The translations under genes and the position numbers were made by a program. A stretch of DNA of 64,000 bases from Tritrichomonas musculus (lineage: Eukaryota; Parabasalia; Tritrichomonadida; Tritrichomonadidae), in contig JAPFFF010000052.1 in assembly GCA_039105265.1 (NCBI GenBank), positions 558,001-622,000 of the forward strand. The letters run 5' to 3'. Of this stretch, positions 10,221 to 19,980 are shown piece by piece. Below the pieces are notes generated by a model. That model did not search any database. It had not been told where the DNA came from and saw nothing but the letters and a program-made list of their open reading frames with translations. Numbering within the stretch: the first letter of the stretch is position 1; every line of letters starts with the position of its first letter.

Positions 10221-11027
10221 ATGGCCGCCGAGAGAGTTGACGCAATATCTAAGAAGCTGTTTCCAATCATCTTTAAAGGAGAAAGCTCTGAAGAACAACT
10301 TAGATCTCCCTTAATTGAATTATTAAAGCAAAATGCAGATAATGGACAAGTAGAATCAATGCTGAAGTATGGATTGGTGCTTTTTAAGGGAGAAGGAGTT
10401 CGAATGGATAGAAAAGAAGGATGTCGTTATATTAAAATGGCAGCTGGCAATGGAAATTCAGAAGCAATGACTATTTATGGTTTATATTTACTGAAAGGGG
10501 AACACGTTCCAATTGATAAAGAGCAAGGGGAAATGCATATAAAAAAAGCAGCAGACGAAGAAGATTCGTTGGCAATTACTACTTATGCTTTAATGTTAGA
10601 AAAAGGTGAAGAGGTCGATTGTGATATTGATGAAGCTTGCCGATATTATAAAATGGGAATCGAAAAGGGTAACACATTAGCAATGTTGCAATATGGAGAA
10701 CTTCTTATAGCTGGAGAAAAGATCCCTCGTGATGTAAATGAAGGATACCGTTACATAAAAATGGCTGATGATAATGGCGATGAAAGAGGCATGCAGCTTT
10801 ATGGCCAAATGAAATATTACGGGATTGTGGTTGATGAAGACAAGTCTGAAGGAAAAAGTTATCTTAAAATGTCAGCTGAAAAAGGAGATATTGAAAGTAT
10901 TCATCTGTTATGTGAAATTTTGGTGAAGGAAGGAGGAAAGAAAAACCTACAAATTGCTTTTTATAAGTCTATTTTATTTAAAATTAACTTATTAGAAGAA
11001 AGAAAAAAAAGTAATTCATCCTTTTAA
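10221..11027 (+). CDS. Sel1-repeat protein, 5' end eroded
   Basis: 268 codons from the first in-frame ATG, with about five to six Sel1 units (for example KYGLVLFKGEGVRMDRKEGCRYIKM is one unit boundary region) and a basic tail. Upstream, the same frame already encodes a Sel1 half-unit (DENREESEKYFKMAAE) before the ATG, and a further Sel1 signature sits in a different frame at about 10135-10160. The gene has therefore probably lost its original start and one or more N-terminal repeats. The ATG at 10221 is within a repeat unit, unlike intact family members. The TAA is followed by A, giving the UAAA often used as a polyadenylation signal in trichomonads. It converges on the amidohydrolase gene with a 4-bp overlap of the two ends. 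A scaffold role is inferred from the repeat family only. Confidence 0.7.
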   Translation: MAAERVDAISKKLFPIIFKGESSEEQLRSPLIELLKQNADNGQVESMLKYGLVLFKGEGVRMDRKEGCRYIKMAAGNGNSEAMTIYGLYLLKGEHVPIDKEQGEMHIKKAADEEDSLAITTYALMLEKGEEVDCDIDEACRYYKMGIEKGNTLAMLQYGELLIAGEKIPRDVNEGYRYIKMADDNGDERGMQLYGQMKYYGIVVDEDKSEGKSYLKMSAEKGDIESIHLLCEILVKEGGKKNLQIAFYKSILFKINLLEERKKSNSSF

Positions 11028-12022
11028 ATTAGATGAAGAAGTTTTTCTGCATTTTTACATCCAATTTTCTCTTTGTCTTCATTTGACAGAGGCAAATTTT
11101 CAAGGAATGATCTGGCACCTTCTTCAGGAATGTAAGGAAAGTCTGCAGAGAAGAGAATATGATCAACTCCGAGCTTCTTTATGCAAAGCTCGAGGTCATC
11201 GCTGTCATAAATTCCGCTCGGGGTGACCCAAACATTCCGTTTATAGTAAAATGAAAATTTTTCTTTGAGTCCTGTGACAGATGGTGGGAGAGTCTGGTCA
11301 AGTCTGGATAAATAAAACGGAACAAGTTCGCCCCAATGGCCAGAAATGACTTTTAAAGTTGGGAATTTTTCAAAAACGCCTGCAAGAATCATTCGAATTA
11401 CTTGTATTCCAGCTTCAACATGCCATCCATAGCCATATGTGCTCATTATCATGTTTACTTGATCATTTGGGCCGTTATAATATGCTTTTATCGCATCAGG
11501 TGAAGTATATCCTGGATGGATATAAATTGGAAGGTCAAATTCTGTTAATACTTCCCAAATTGGATAATAGCATTTGTCATCGAGATATACATTGCCAGTT
11601 TGTGGCCGTCCTGGTAAAAGAGTGCCAACAAATCCTAGATCTTTTATAGTTCTTCGTAATTCTTGAGCTGCTGCAGTAGGATTAGACCAAGGAAGAGTTG
11701 CAAAGGCATAAAATCGAATAGGATATTTTTTTACTGCTTCTGATAACAAATCATTTGCAACTACTGAGAGATTAACTGCTTCAGCACCAGAAATCCATTG
11801 AGTTGGACTAGAATAAGATAACACTGCAGCATCTATTCCATTTTTATCCATGTCATTGATACGTTTCTCACCTATTTCAAATAAGTCAAATGATGGTGTT
11901 GTTATATTCTTTACTGGATCAAAGAATTGTTGAAAATATGGGTAATTCTCTTGAACAGCCTTTGACGAAGCATCACCTATTGCCTTATTTACTGTATGTT
12001 CTTCGAGAGCTATTACTTTCAT
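11024..12022 (-). CDS. Amidohydrolase (Amidohydro_2), dihydroxybenzoate/resorcylate decarboxylase-like
   Basis: 332 codons. The protein opens with MKVIALEEH, matching the metal-binding E-x-H start of the ACMSD / gamma-resorcylate decarboxylase group. The other expected ligands are visible: H169 in IYIHPG, H229 in ISGHWGE and D294 in FSADFP. This is a complete TIM-barrel metal-dependent hydrolase or decarboxylase of normal family length (about 320-340). The substrate is not predictable; carboxylated aromatic or related small molecules are typical for the family. There is no targeting signal, so it is probably cytosolic. The family is mainly bacterial and fungal, and the DNA looks less AT-extreme than its neighbours, so acquisition by lateral transfer is a reasonable inference. 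The promoter side has a CTTTTAAAAGG palindrome about 30 nt upstream of the ATG. Confidence 0.9.
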   Translation of the reverse strand: MKVIALEEHTVNKAIGDASSKAVQENYPYFQQFFDPVKNITTPSFDLFEIGEKRINDMDKNGIDAAVLSYSSPTQWISGAEAVNLSVVANDLLSEAVKKYPIRFYAFATLPWSNPTAAAQELRRTIKDLGFVGTLLPGRPQTGNVYLDDKCYYPIWEVLTEFDLPIYIHPGYTSPDAIKAYYNGPNDQVNMIMSTYGYGWHVEAGIQVIRMILAGVFEKFPTLKVISGHWGELVPFYLSRLDQTLPPSVTGLKEKFSFYYKRNVWVTPSGIYDSDDLELCIKKLGVDHILFSADFPYIPEEGARSFLENLPLSNEDKEKIGCKNAEKLLHLI

Positions 12023-13041
12023 TTATATAAAAAAAAAATTCCTTTTAAAAGATAACAATTATTCTGAGGTTTTAAAAAAATAATTTTATCAAAATCAATA
12101 TTAATTTGAGAGCAAAGAAGATATCTCACAAATATTTGTGAAAATTAAAAAAAATTGTGTTGATTTAACGTCTTATGTAAAAATAAAGTTTTCAATTTCA
12201 TTTTTAAATCGGACTTATTGCAATTTTGGTTAAATAAATTTTTTGGCCGAATTGGTCCAAGAATTAATTATTGTTCGCATGTTGTATCTTTGGTTTGAAA
12301 GCGTTCACAGAAATGAGGTTAATTTCTAGAACGAGGTTCTCAATTAAAAATTCTTATTATTTGAAAAGATGTTAGGGAAAAAGAAAGAAATATTGATGGA
12401 ATTTGTTCATATATTAATACAACAAGCGAACAACATTCAATTCTTGTTCACTTGTTGTTTTAATTTTGGTAATAAAAAAACAGGATTTAAATTATATAAC
12501 ACTTTTTTATACATGCATATAGAGTGAATTAAATTTATATTATGGTAAGCATTCCAGAACTATGGCTTCCAAATGAATTTTTATTAAAAAATATTTTCAC
12601 AAAAATATGGTTATATTTATTCTAAAGTAAAATAAAATTTTTTCAACTCAAGCTAGGTTTTACTGTCAACTTTCAAATGTGGGCATTCCTGTCCATAATC
12701 GTAAATATTGCAAATTACTTTCAGACAAAAGAATAGTTTTTTAACTTTTTCAATGAAAACCCGTTTGGTCTGAAAAACCTAAAACACAAATACTCCTTTC
12801 CTAAAACCAAAAATCCAAACCGTTATATAAAAATTTTGGAATTAACATAAATAATATGACAAATTCAAAAAAAATTGAATTAAAATTTATGGAAAAGTGT
12901 AGATTTAAATTTCAAAAGAATTCAATGTCCATTCAAAATTTGAATGTCAGAATTTTTTTTTAGTATAAAATTTTATAAAAAAAACAGCCTTTTCTAAAAG
13001 GTAAATTTAATTCACTTTTTTCTTGTACTTGTTAAAGATAA
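12023..13041. other. One-kilobase divergent intergenic region
   Basis: This lies between the amidohydrolase and the helicase-RBR gene. No gene is supported; a 27-codon frame at 12541 is too short to credit. A hairpin-capable repeat, AACAAGCGAACAA...TTGTTCACTTGTT, lies at about 12419-12461. The far end should carry the helicase promoter. Confidence 0.5.
13012..13016 (+). promoter_or_regulatory. Inr-like TCACT initiator
   Basis: TCACT matches the trichomonad initiator TCA(Y)(T/A), with the A at 13014 lying 28 nt before the ATG at 13042. Known trichomonad 5' UTRs are this short. A CCTTT lies about 25 nt further upstream. This is a motif match only. Confidence 0.45.
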
Positions 13042-16000
13042 ATGCTACAACAACAACCAAATGTCCAATTTTCACCTTTAGATGTACCTTTTATCCAACA
13101 AGTTACGAATAAAGCTCATCAGATGGAATCGATCACAGAAAACCTTGCCGCTCAAATGAAATCAAGTTCATTTAGTCCGACAATGAAAGTTATGATCGAA
13201 TCAACAATAAAGATAATGCAGAATGTCACCGATAATTTAGTTTTTCTAAATAATACAGATATCTTTCAAGAGGATTTCAACAAAGCCATCCATACCATCA
13301 GCACTGCATACGATTCATATCTAAAGTCTCTCACCTCAATTACAGATGTCAAGAAAGAAAGCAGCCTTCTATTCAAGATCAAAATTAACCTTGAAAATTT
13401 TGCACAATCAATCGTTATTTTCTCGACGGTTTTTGATGAAATAATGACCACTAATTCAAAGTTAAAAGATCAATCCGCTAAGGAATTAATTAATACTCGT
13501 ATCGGTCTTGAATCTGCCTTATTTAACTTTGCAGTTACAGTTGAACCAACCGATGAAAAACCGTTTTTCAAATCAAGGTTTGTTGAGCTTTACAAGTGCT
13601 ATAATGACATCAACAAGATCCAGAACAACATAGCAGCAATCAAGTCGGTTTGTGGCACTGGCAAGACGCTTTGTTTGCCCATCATTTTGTTGTGCAGAAG
13701 TTTGAAAGAGGGAATGAATGTTCCATTTCTTTTGATCACACAACCGTCGCCGAAACACGTCGAATCGAAGGAGAAATTCTTCAACCAGGCGATTTCCAAA
13801 TATGTGACGATCACGAGCGATCCAGACGGAGTCCGAGAAATGATCAATGAATATGAGAAAACATTGAAAATACCTAAATTAGTGCTGGCGGTTTTGACAC
13901 CTCATAATTTGCTTCCTTTGATGTACCAACTTAGAATGAACAAGAAATTCTATCCAAGCACACGAATCATCGTTGATGAGATCCATCAACGAACCTTTCA
14001 TAGTGATGTTTTGATCGCCAAAATTGCTCAATTTGACCAAAATTTGAAAGCTTTCCCATTGAATTTGAATGTCATTTTAATGTCTGCTACAATATCACCA
14101 GCAATTCTTAAGCCATACAACGGAAAGCTTCAAGTTACAACATTGATCAAGTACCCACAATTTGAAATCATCGAGAAGCAGCCAATTATTGAGAGCAATG
14201 TTCAGAAAATTAACAACGAAATTGTTCGTGATCAGACAATCATGGCAATTGAAGACATGGCCAATTTTGAGTCAAACATTGAAGAAGGACATATTCTTTG
14301 CTTCCTTTCAGGAATTGGAATTTGTACCAAATTGAAGAACAGTGTTACTTCATTATTGAAGAATTCAGAAGAAACAAAAACAAGAAGAAAAATCGTCATT
14401 CTTCAGACAACATTGAAGCCAAATGAAACAATTGAGAGTTACTTTGAAAGGCTTCGTGAAGAATACTTGGTTCATGAAGGAATAAGAGAAGGAAAGAATT
14501 ATAAGAATGAGTTCTTGTACATTGTCCCTTTGGTTCTTTCTGGCCTTGTTGAAGATGCCATTTATGAACTCGCACAAAATGAATTTCCTGGTGATTTGAA
14601 GAAGATAAATAAATTGATCTGTTCAACACCAATGATTGAGTCTTCTTTCACTATTGACAGACTTTCAGTTGTTGTTGATAGTGGCCTTTTCAAAGAGACA
14701 GAATTTGATCGAAATACTTGTTTGACAACTTTGACAGAGAAGCAAACTTCCAAGGAATCAATGGATCAAAGAAAAGGAAGACTTGGAAGAACAATGAAAG
14801 GTTTGTACATATCAATTCATGAACCGAATAACTATGTCCCTTATTCACAAGTTCCTCCAGTTCTAAGATTAGATTTGTCAACAAATGTTCTTTTAATGAA
14901 AGACATTTGCATTGACTTTGAAAAAATGAACAATCTTCCAACAATGCCAAATCAAGGCAACCTTCAATTTGCTTTGAACACATTGAAATATATAAAAGCA
15001 ATTGATCCAACAACAATGAAAATTACTCCTTTTGGTCATGAAATATTGAATTATCCATTCATTTCAATTTATTATGCTGCTGCAATTCTCAATTTCAGAG
15101 AATCTTTTCCAGAAGGTGAAAAAATGTTTGCCAATTTCATTGCTGCTTATATTTCAACAGTTGTGACAATGGACACACTTCTTGTCCAAGAAGACATGTC
15201 TGAAAAAATGTCAAGATTCTTCAAAGAAGATTCAGATATAACTACTCTCATTAATCCATTGAATATTCTTCTGAGATCCGATTTAACAGACAATGATAAA
15301 CTTAGAGACCTTGTTGAATCATACGGATTCTCATATGCTCAATTTCTTGTCTTTAAAACACACATGCAAGAAATTACTGATTTGACTTTCCCTGGGAAAA
15401 CAACAGCTGATGTCATTAATCACATTGGCGGCTTTGTGAAGAAATATGAAGGAATTACAGGACTCGTTGATATGTTTATTCCTGAAATTGCAAAAGTTTT
15501 TCCAAAATGGAAACAAATTCACACAATTAGATACAAATATGTGACTGGTGCTGGCGGTTTTGACAGTCGTCCAACAATTGTTTTCACTGGAAGTCAAAAC
15601 TTGATGTTTAATGGACAACGTCAGCGAAATGCAGAGGTGAGAATATCAAGAAGACCAGGATGGAATGGAATCATGATTCCAACTGAATGTTATTGTTTTA
15701 ACATTTCAAGAAATTCCAACGCCAACATGAATTATGGACGTCTTGTTCATCGAATGAGCAAGTCTTCAACTGGAGCAATTTCATCGATTGAATGTGATAA
15801 GATTGCGTTGAATCCATGGTTTGATGTTTTGCTTGATACTTATTTCCAAGATGACGATCTTAATATTCAATATTTCTCAAATGTTGTTAAGACATCAAAT
15901 CATTCAGGTCGTCCTATTTTTGAGTACAGAAAGTTCCATTATTCAAATGCAGGTGAAAGAGTTTTCATTTCATTTATACCAAATGATGAAAGAGTTAAAC

Positions 16001-17571
16001 AAATCATCATTGATGGTATTAACAAATGTCTCAAATTGATGCCTTTCACACCAAGAAGTATCCTCGTTTTTAGGAATGATGTTCAGGCCGTTGTTGAAAT
16101 TACATCAATTGGAACTGAATTTTATGATACTTCGATGTCTTCTTTCATTCCTGGCGATTATCTTGATCGTAGAAAGATTGACTTTTGTCTCAACAACATC
16201 GGTGAACTCGCCAAATCAAATTCATCAATTCGAATATGCGCTTTGTTTACTAGAGAAACATGTCAATTGAAAGAATACGATCAAAAGAAGCTTTACTTTA
16301 TCAACACAAATTACAGATATTCTAGCAACATTGAAAGTGTTATCTCAAGGAGAATAAGTTGTTTGAGGCAAATGGAACATTATCAGCAACAATCAGAAAG
16401 AAGTCTCTATTATTCTGCCTCTGAGCTCACATTGTTCCAATTTCCATCAAAATTCATTCATCCAGCTCTGTTGTATCATCAAGAGTCGCTTGATTGCATC
16501 TTGAATTGGTTTAGAATCAATTGCAAATATGCAAAAGTTGTCAAAGTCATTGGACACCGTTTATTGATGACACAAAGCGACATATTTTATCTCCAACAAC
16601 ATCTTCGTAATGAAAAAGAAAAAATCAAATCAGAAATGAACTTGAATTACGTAGTAACTCCAATTTCATCACAGATCTATTCAAAGGCCTACTTGGAAAT
16701 CAGAGAGCATCCAACGTGGGATTACAACAAGAGATTCAAAGTCATCATTACAACAAAGGATGAAGAAAACGAAGTGAAAGAGTTGATAGACAAATATAAA
16801 GAAGAAGTTGAAAACAAAGAAGATGGAACACTTTGTTGCTGCTACATTTGTGATGATCCAGATGATCCAGTCTTGACAAACTATCCAATTACGATCTATT
16901 ACCAAGATGGATCAACTTACACAAACAAAATGTGCAGAGATTGTTTGGCATGTAATCTTCAAGTTGCAACAGAATCATTCTATTCAAATGGAAAGATCGA
17001 TCAAAAAGCGCTTGAAAGCATCTCTTTCAAACCAGCTGTAATTCCTTCAATTACAAGTAAAGAGACAAAAGATGGACTTGAATGTTGGCCTCAGATTCCT
17101 TTAGGTCAAATGATTTCTGCACTAATCACAAATGATGATGAATTGAGTGGATTAGTTTCTGCTTGGTTACACATTGTCTCAGAATTCTCTCTCAGAACTC
17201 AAGCTAAAGATCAGTTCACTTTCTGCCCAGATCATCCTCATCATCTGTTTAACTTGTTAAATAAAGGAGATAAAACGTATAAATGCAAAGTTGATAACTG
17301 CAAAAATGTTCTCTGCGAGTTTTGCATGTGCTGGCATGACTCAAAATACATATGCGAAGAAAAGAAGTCTGGAAAAGGTTTTACTTGGAAAACAAAATGT
17401 CCTAAATGTAAAGCACCAACATTTAAAGATGGTGGCTGCAACCATATCACATGTCCATGCGGTTGTCATTGGTGTTATAAATGCTGTGCTGGATTCACAA
17501 CTGCAGAGAAATGTTACGAGCATCTTTCACAAGTTCATGGAGGTTGCTTTGATTATCATTTTGATGATTAG
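13042..17571 (+). CDS. DEAH-box helicase fused to C-terminal RBR (RING-IBR-RING) E3 ligase module
   Basis: 1509 codons. The helicase core shows motif I CGTGKT (204-209), motif II DEIH (312-315), motif III SAT (348-350) and motif VI QRKGRLGR (from 576). A helicase-associated region follows. The C-terminus carries a cysteine/histidine-rich RBR: a RING1-like part begins near C1265 (CCYICDDPDD), an IBR part contains the FCPDHPHH...CEFCMCWH stretch, and RING2 starts at C1453 (CPKCKAPTFKDGGCNHITC). In RING2, C1466 sits at the position of the catalytic thioester cysteine of HHARI/parkin. The same order (DEAH helicase, then IBR/RING) is known from plant DEAH11/12-type proteins. The inferred role is an RNA-dependent or RNA-remodelling ubiquitin ligase, nuclear or cytosolic. 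It is a single exon with no frame damage. Confidence 0.9.
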   Translation: MLQQQPNVQFSPLDVPFIQQVTNKAHQMESITENLAAQMKSSSFSPTMKVMIESTIKIMQNVTDNLVFLNNTDIFQEDFNKAIHTISTAYDSYLKSLTSITDVKKESSLLFKIKINLENFAQSIVIFSTVFDEIMTTNSKLKDQSAKELINTRIGLESALFNFAVTVEPTDEKPFFKSRFVELYKCYNDINKIQNNIAAIKSVCGTGKTLCLPIILLCRSLKEGMNVPFLLITQPSPKHVESKEKFFNQAISKYVTITSDPDGVREMINEYEKTLKIPKLVLAVLTPHNLLPLMYQLRMNKKFYPSTRIIVDEIHQRTFHSDVLIAKIAQFDQNLKAFPLNLNVILMSATISPAILKPYNGKLQVTTLIKYPQFEIIEKQPIIESNVQKINNEIVRDQTIMAIEDMANFESNIEEGHILCFLSGIGICTKLKNSVTSLLKNSEETKTRRKIVILQTTLKPNETIESYFERLREEYLVHEGIREGKNYKNEFLYIVPLVLSGLVEDAIYELAQNEFPGDLKKINKLICSTPMIESSFTIDRLSVVVDSGLFKETEFDRNTCLTTLTEKQTSKESMDQRKGRLGRTMKGLYISIHEPNNYVPYSQVPPVLRLDLSTNVLLMKDICIDFEKMNNLPTMPNQGNLQFALNTLKYIKAIDPTTMKITPFGHEILNYPFISIYYAAAILNFRESFPEGEKMFANFIAAYISTVVTMDTLLVQEDMSEKMSRFFKEDSDITTLINPLNILLRSDLTDNDKLRDLVESYGFSYAQFLVFKTHMQEITDLTFPGKTTADVINHIGGFVKKYEGITGLVDMFIPEIAKVFPKWKQIHTIRYKYVTGAGGFDSRPTIVFTGSQNLMFNGQRQRNAEVRISRRPGWNGIMIPTECYCFNISRNSNANMNYGRLVHRMSKSSTGAISSIECDKIALNPWFDVLLDTYFQDDDLNIQYFSNVVKTSNHSGRPIFEYRKFHYSNAGERVFISFIPNDERVKQIIIDGINKCLKLMPFTPRSILVFRNDVQAVVEITSIGTEFYDTSMSSFIPGDYLDRRKIDFCLNNIGELAKSNSSIRICALFTRETCQLKEYDQKKLYFINTNYRYSSNIESVISRRISCLRQMEHYQQQSERSLYYSASELTLFQFPSKFIHPALLYHQESLDCILNWFRINCKYAKVVKVIGHRLLMTQSDIFYLQQHLRNEKEKIKSEMNLNYVVTPISSQIYSKAYLEIREHPTWDYNKRFKVIITTKDEENEVKELIDKYKEEVENKEDGTLCCCYICDDPDDPVLTNYPITIYYQDGSTYTNKMCRDCLACNLQVATESFYSNGKIDQKALESISFKPAVIPSITSKETKDGLECWPQIPLGQMISALITNDDELSGLVSAWLHIVSEFSLRTQAKDQFTFCPDHPHHLFNLLNKGDKTYKCKVDNCKNVLCEFCMCWHDSKYICEEKKSGKGFTWKTKCPKCKAPTFKDGGCNHITCPCGCHWCYKCCAGFTTAEKCYEHLSQVHGGCFDYHFDD

Positions 17572-17766
17572 ATTGTTATATAAATAAAAAGACTATCAAT
17601 TATAAAAAAACGCAATTGTTTGTACATTTTTGATATTTTCAAAAACAGGATCCTTATATTAGCAACATTAAAATTGCGATGAAAGAATTGCATTCATTGT
17701 ATTAATCTTTAAACTAACTAAAAATTGAAAAGAAAAAAAATCATATAAATAAGAATTAATATTTAA

Positions 17767-18986
17767 TTATCTCAAAGATTTAATAAACTTGATTGATTGT
17801 TCAATTAATGTTCCAAAAAATTCAAGAGCTGATAAAGTCAAGTAATAATAGCTACTTGAATCAGTTCCTGTCTGCCTTATTCTGATTTATCTGTAGCCTT
17901 CTTCGCTTCCTTGTGGCAAATTAATTTTGAATGTCTTACTGACGCTTTTTCCACTAAGACTTGTATCGTTCGTTCGTCTGTCAAGAATTGTCCATTCATT
18001 TTCCTTCCCCGTGTTCGATCCTTCAATCGCCCAGTTTCTTGGGTGATAACTGTCGTAGTCGGGTCTCGTTCTGATTGTGTAGCTTGTTGGAATGACTCTT
18101 CTCTCAACAAAGTCGTACTGGATCCATCCGCTTTGCTCATTATTCAACTGGAAGCAACTCTGCGTGTTTTGAAGATCGGCAACTAATTTTGAATTGCCAT
18201 TATTCGATGAAGATGTGACATTTACGGTGTGATTTTCAGAGACATCTCCGCCGCTTTTCTTTGTGAGGTAGTCGATGAGTGTGACGTGTCTCCGTCGTAT
18301 TCAATCTTCTTTCCTTTGAATGCGTAAAGGTCTTTTTTAACTTCATTTTTATTTTGCTTTTTCGTGTTGCTCTTGAAGCAGCTGCTGAGTCTCCGCCAGA
18401 GTTTTGCTGTCATTTCACTCCCTAAAAAGTTCTCGCCAAATTCTCGGAATTTAGAGTCACTCAGCCTTGTGAACTCGACTTCTTCGTAGAACGATACAAT
18501 GTCAAATTCTTCTTCGTCTGCCTGATTTTGGCTTCTGTTTTCAAAAAGTTTCTGTATGAACTAAAAAGTGAGTCTTCGCTCTCAATGACGAGTTCATCGC
18601 TCGAAATGATCGTGTGCAAAATTTCAAGTGGAAGCGAAAGAAGATTATTAGAATCAATTGAGCTGAAATGGCGCGAAATGTATTTTATAACGCTCGAGCA
18701 GGCAACCATGCAGCCACAACTCGAAAGTTGGTAGTAAAATTTGAGTGTATTAATGTGCTCGTCAATGTTTTGCTCATCGATTGTAGGTTTAAACTCCTCA
18801 TTGAGTTTGATGAACAATTCTTCGTTTTCAAGGAGAAGTGACAGCATTTTAAGTTGATTGATTTGGATAGAAGAATCGATTTCGATTGTTGATCCTTTTG
18901 ATATTTGAATTAATGAAAGAACTTCATCAGTGAACGTGTGTTCTTTAATCTGATTTGTAAAGTCAATATAATTGATCGTTGGATCT
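17767..18986 (-). pseudogene. BTB/BACK - F5/8 type C (discoidin) gene, broken
   Basis: On the minus strand the sequence reads first like the BTB/BACK part of the trichomonad BTB-F5/8C family (DFTNQIKEHTFTDEVLSL, then LPLEILHTIISSDELVIESE). It then reads like an F5/8C domain (GWIQYDFVERRVIPTSYTI, HPRNWAIEGSN) and ends with the typical YYYLTLSALEFFG terminus and a TAA at 17767-17769. The parts are in at least three different frames, switching near 18480, 18220 and 17880, and no ATG precedes the first part, where ATA stands before DPT. I conclude a pseudogene with several frameshifts and a lost start. Intact relatives are adaptor-like intracellular proteins. Codon content is noticeably richer in CG than flanking DNA, as for other recently active genes here. 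Confidence 0.8.
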
Positions 18987-19440
18987 ATTATGTAATTATT
19001 TTAATTTACAATTATACCAAATGGGAATACTCGGTTATTATTGAAAAAAGAAAATTGGGTTATCATATAGTAGAAGACATGTACGTTAGAAAAAAAATAT
19101 TGAAAAAGACATCTTCTACTATATGAAAATGGCAAATTCAATTTAAACAATTCCCATTTTGAAAAATTAAATCTCACAAAATGCACCGATTGAAAGCTTT
19201 TTTCAAACCTATTCAATAATTGTTTTGATCGTTCTAAATTGAAAATATTTAAACTATATAAAATATTGAAAAACAATTATTTTAATATTTTTAGAATATA
19301 ATAAGTAATAAATAAATATATAAAACATTTAAATTTAAATTTATAAATAAAATACTAAATATTTTTATATAATTAAATAAAATTAAAGAGATACTGTAAA
19401 TATTAAAAAACAGAAAATTTATTTGAAATATTGTGTTAAA
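18987..19440. other. Intergenic region with imperfect palindrome
   Basis: Very AT-rich spacer before the rhodanese gene, with the inverted repeat listed separately at 19016-19168. The rest is simple A/T sequence with no gene visible. Confidence 0.45.
19016..19168. repeat. Imperfect long palindrome (hairpin/MITE-like)
   Basis: The inner arms TCATATAGTAGAAGA (about 19064-19078) and TCTTCTACTATATGA (about 19111-19125) are near-perfect inverse complements. Outer arms AAATGGGAAT (19020) and ATTCCCATTTT (about 19150-19160) also pair. No target-site duplication was identified. Confidence 0.55.
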
Positions 19441-19980
19441 ATGAAAGTTATAAAAGAAATAAATTTTTTCAATAGAATGGAATCAGCTGTAACTGAAACA
19501 CCATTGTTTTCTAATGATGAAAATTCTCACGCACATAAAGATCACTCAAAACTTAAATTTGGGCTCATTATTGGAGCTTGTGTTGTTCTTAGCATAGGGA
19601 TTGGTATATTAATTGGATATTTTGTTTTTGGGAAAAATAAACAACCAAAAATTGTACGTGAAGTAATATATGGAGATTTTTCCTCAGAAATAACCGATCC
19701 AAAAGATACATATGCACTCATTGATGCTCGCAATGAAAGTGAATGGAAAGAGGTACGAATAGAGAGCGCAATTTTAATTCCTGTTTATGAAATCGATGTA
19801 AAAATAGGTAATTATGTTCAAAACAAGAGTTTCCCAATCAAGGTATTTTGTAAAGGTGGTATAAGAGGTGCAAAAGCAAAAGAGAAGCTATTATTGAAGG
19901 GATACAATAATGTTGTCAATTTAGGAGGTATTGACAGGGCCGCCGAACTCATAAAAGATGCGGTTGTAATTCATGGTTGA
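19441..19980 (+). CDS. Single-pass membrane rhodanese-domain protein
   Basis: 179 codons from the ATG at 19441; an in-frame ATG at 19477 would give 167. Residues 40-64 form one hydrophobic membrane segment (GLIIGACVVLSIGIGILIGY) with a polar N-terminal tail before it. Residues about 74-177 are a rhodanese-like domain: the LIDARNESEW strand-turn (CH2A-like) and an active-site loop C137-KGGIRG with the expected cysteine, then AKEKLLLKGYNNVVNLGG. Rhodanese domains of this kind act as sulfurtransferases or as redox or phosphate sensors. The topology (tail inside or outside) is not decided. The short basic loop with a single cysteine favours sulfurtransferase-type chemistry. It is isolated on its strand. 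Confidence 0.8.
   Translation: MKVIKEINFFNRMESAVTETPLFSNDENSHAHKDHSKLKFGLIIGACVVLSIGIGILIGYFVFGKNKQPKIVREVIYGDFSSEITDPKDTYALIDARNESEWKEVRIESAILIPVYEIDVKIGNYVQNKSFPIKVFCKGGIRGAKAKEKLLLKGYNNVVNLGGIDRAAELIKDAVVIHG

Noticed and set aside
10084-10314. 76-codon frame overlapping the Sel1 gene start
   Set aside because: Only a short Sel1 scrap is meaningful; the rest is the other frame of the real gene.
12541-12624. 27-codon frame starting MVSIPELWLP
   Set aside because: Too short, no support, and the surrounding 1 kb has no coding texture.
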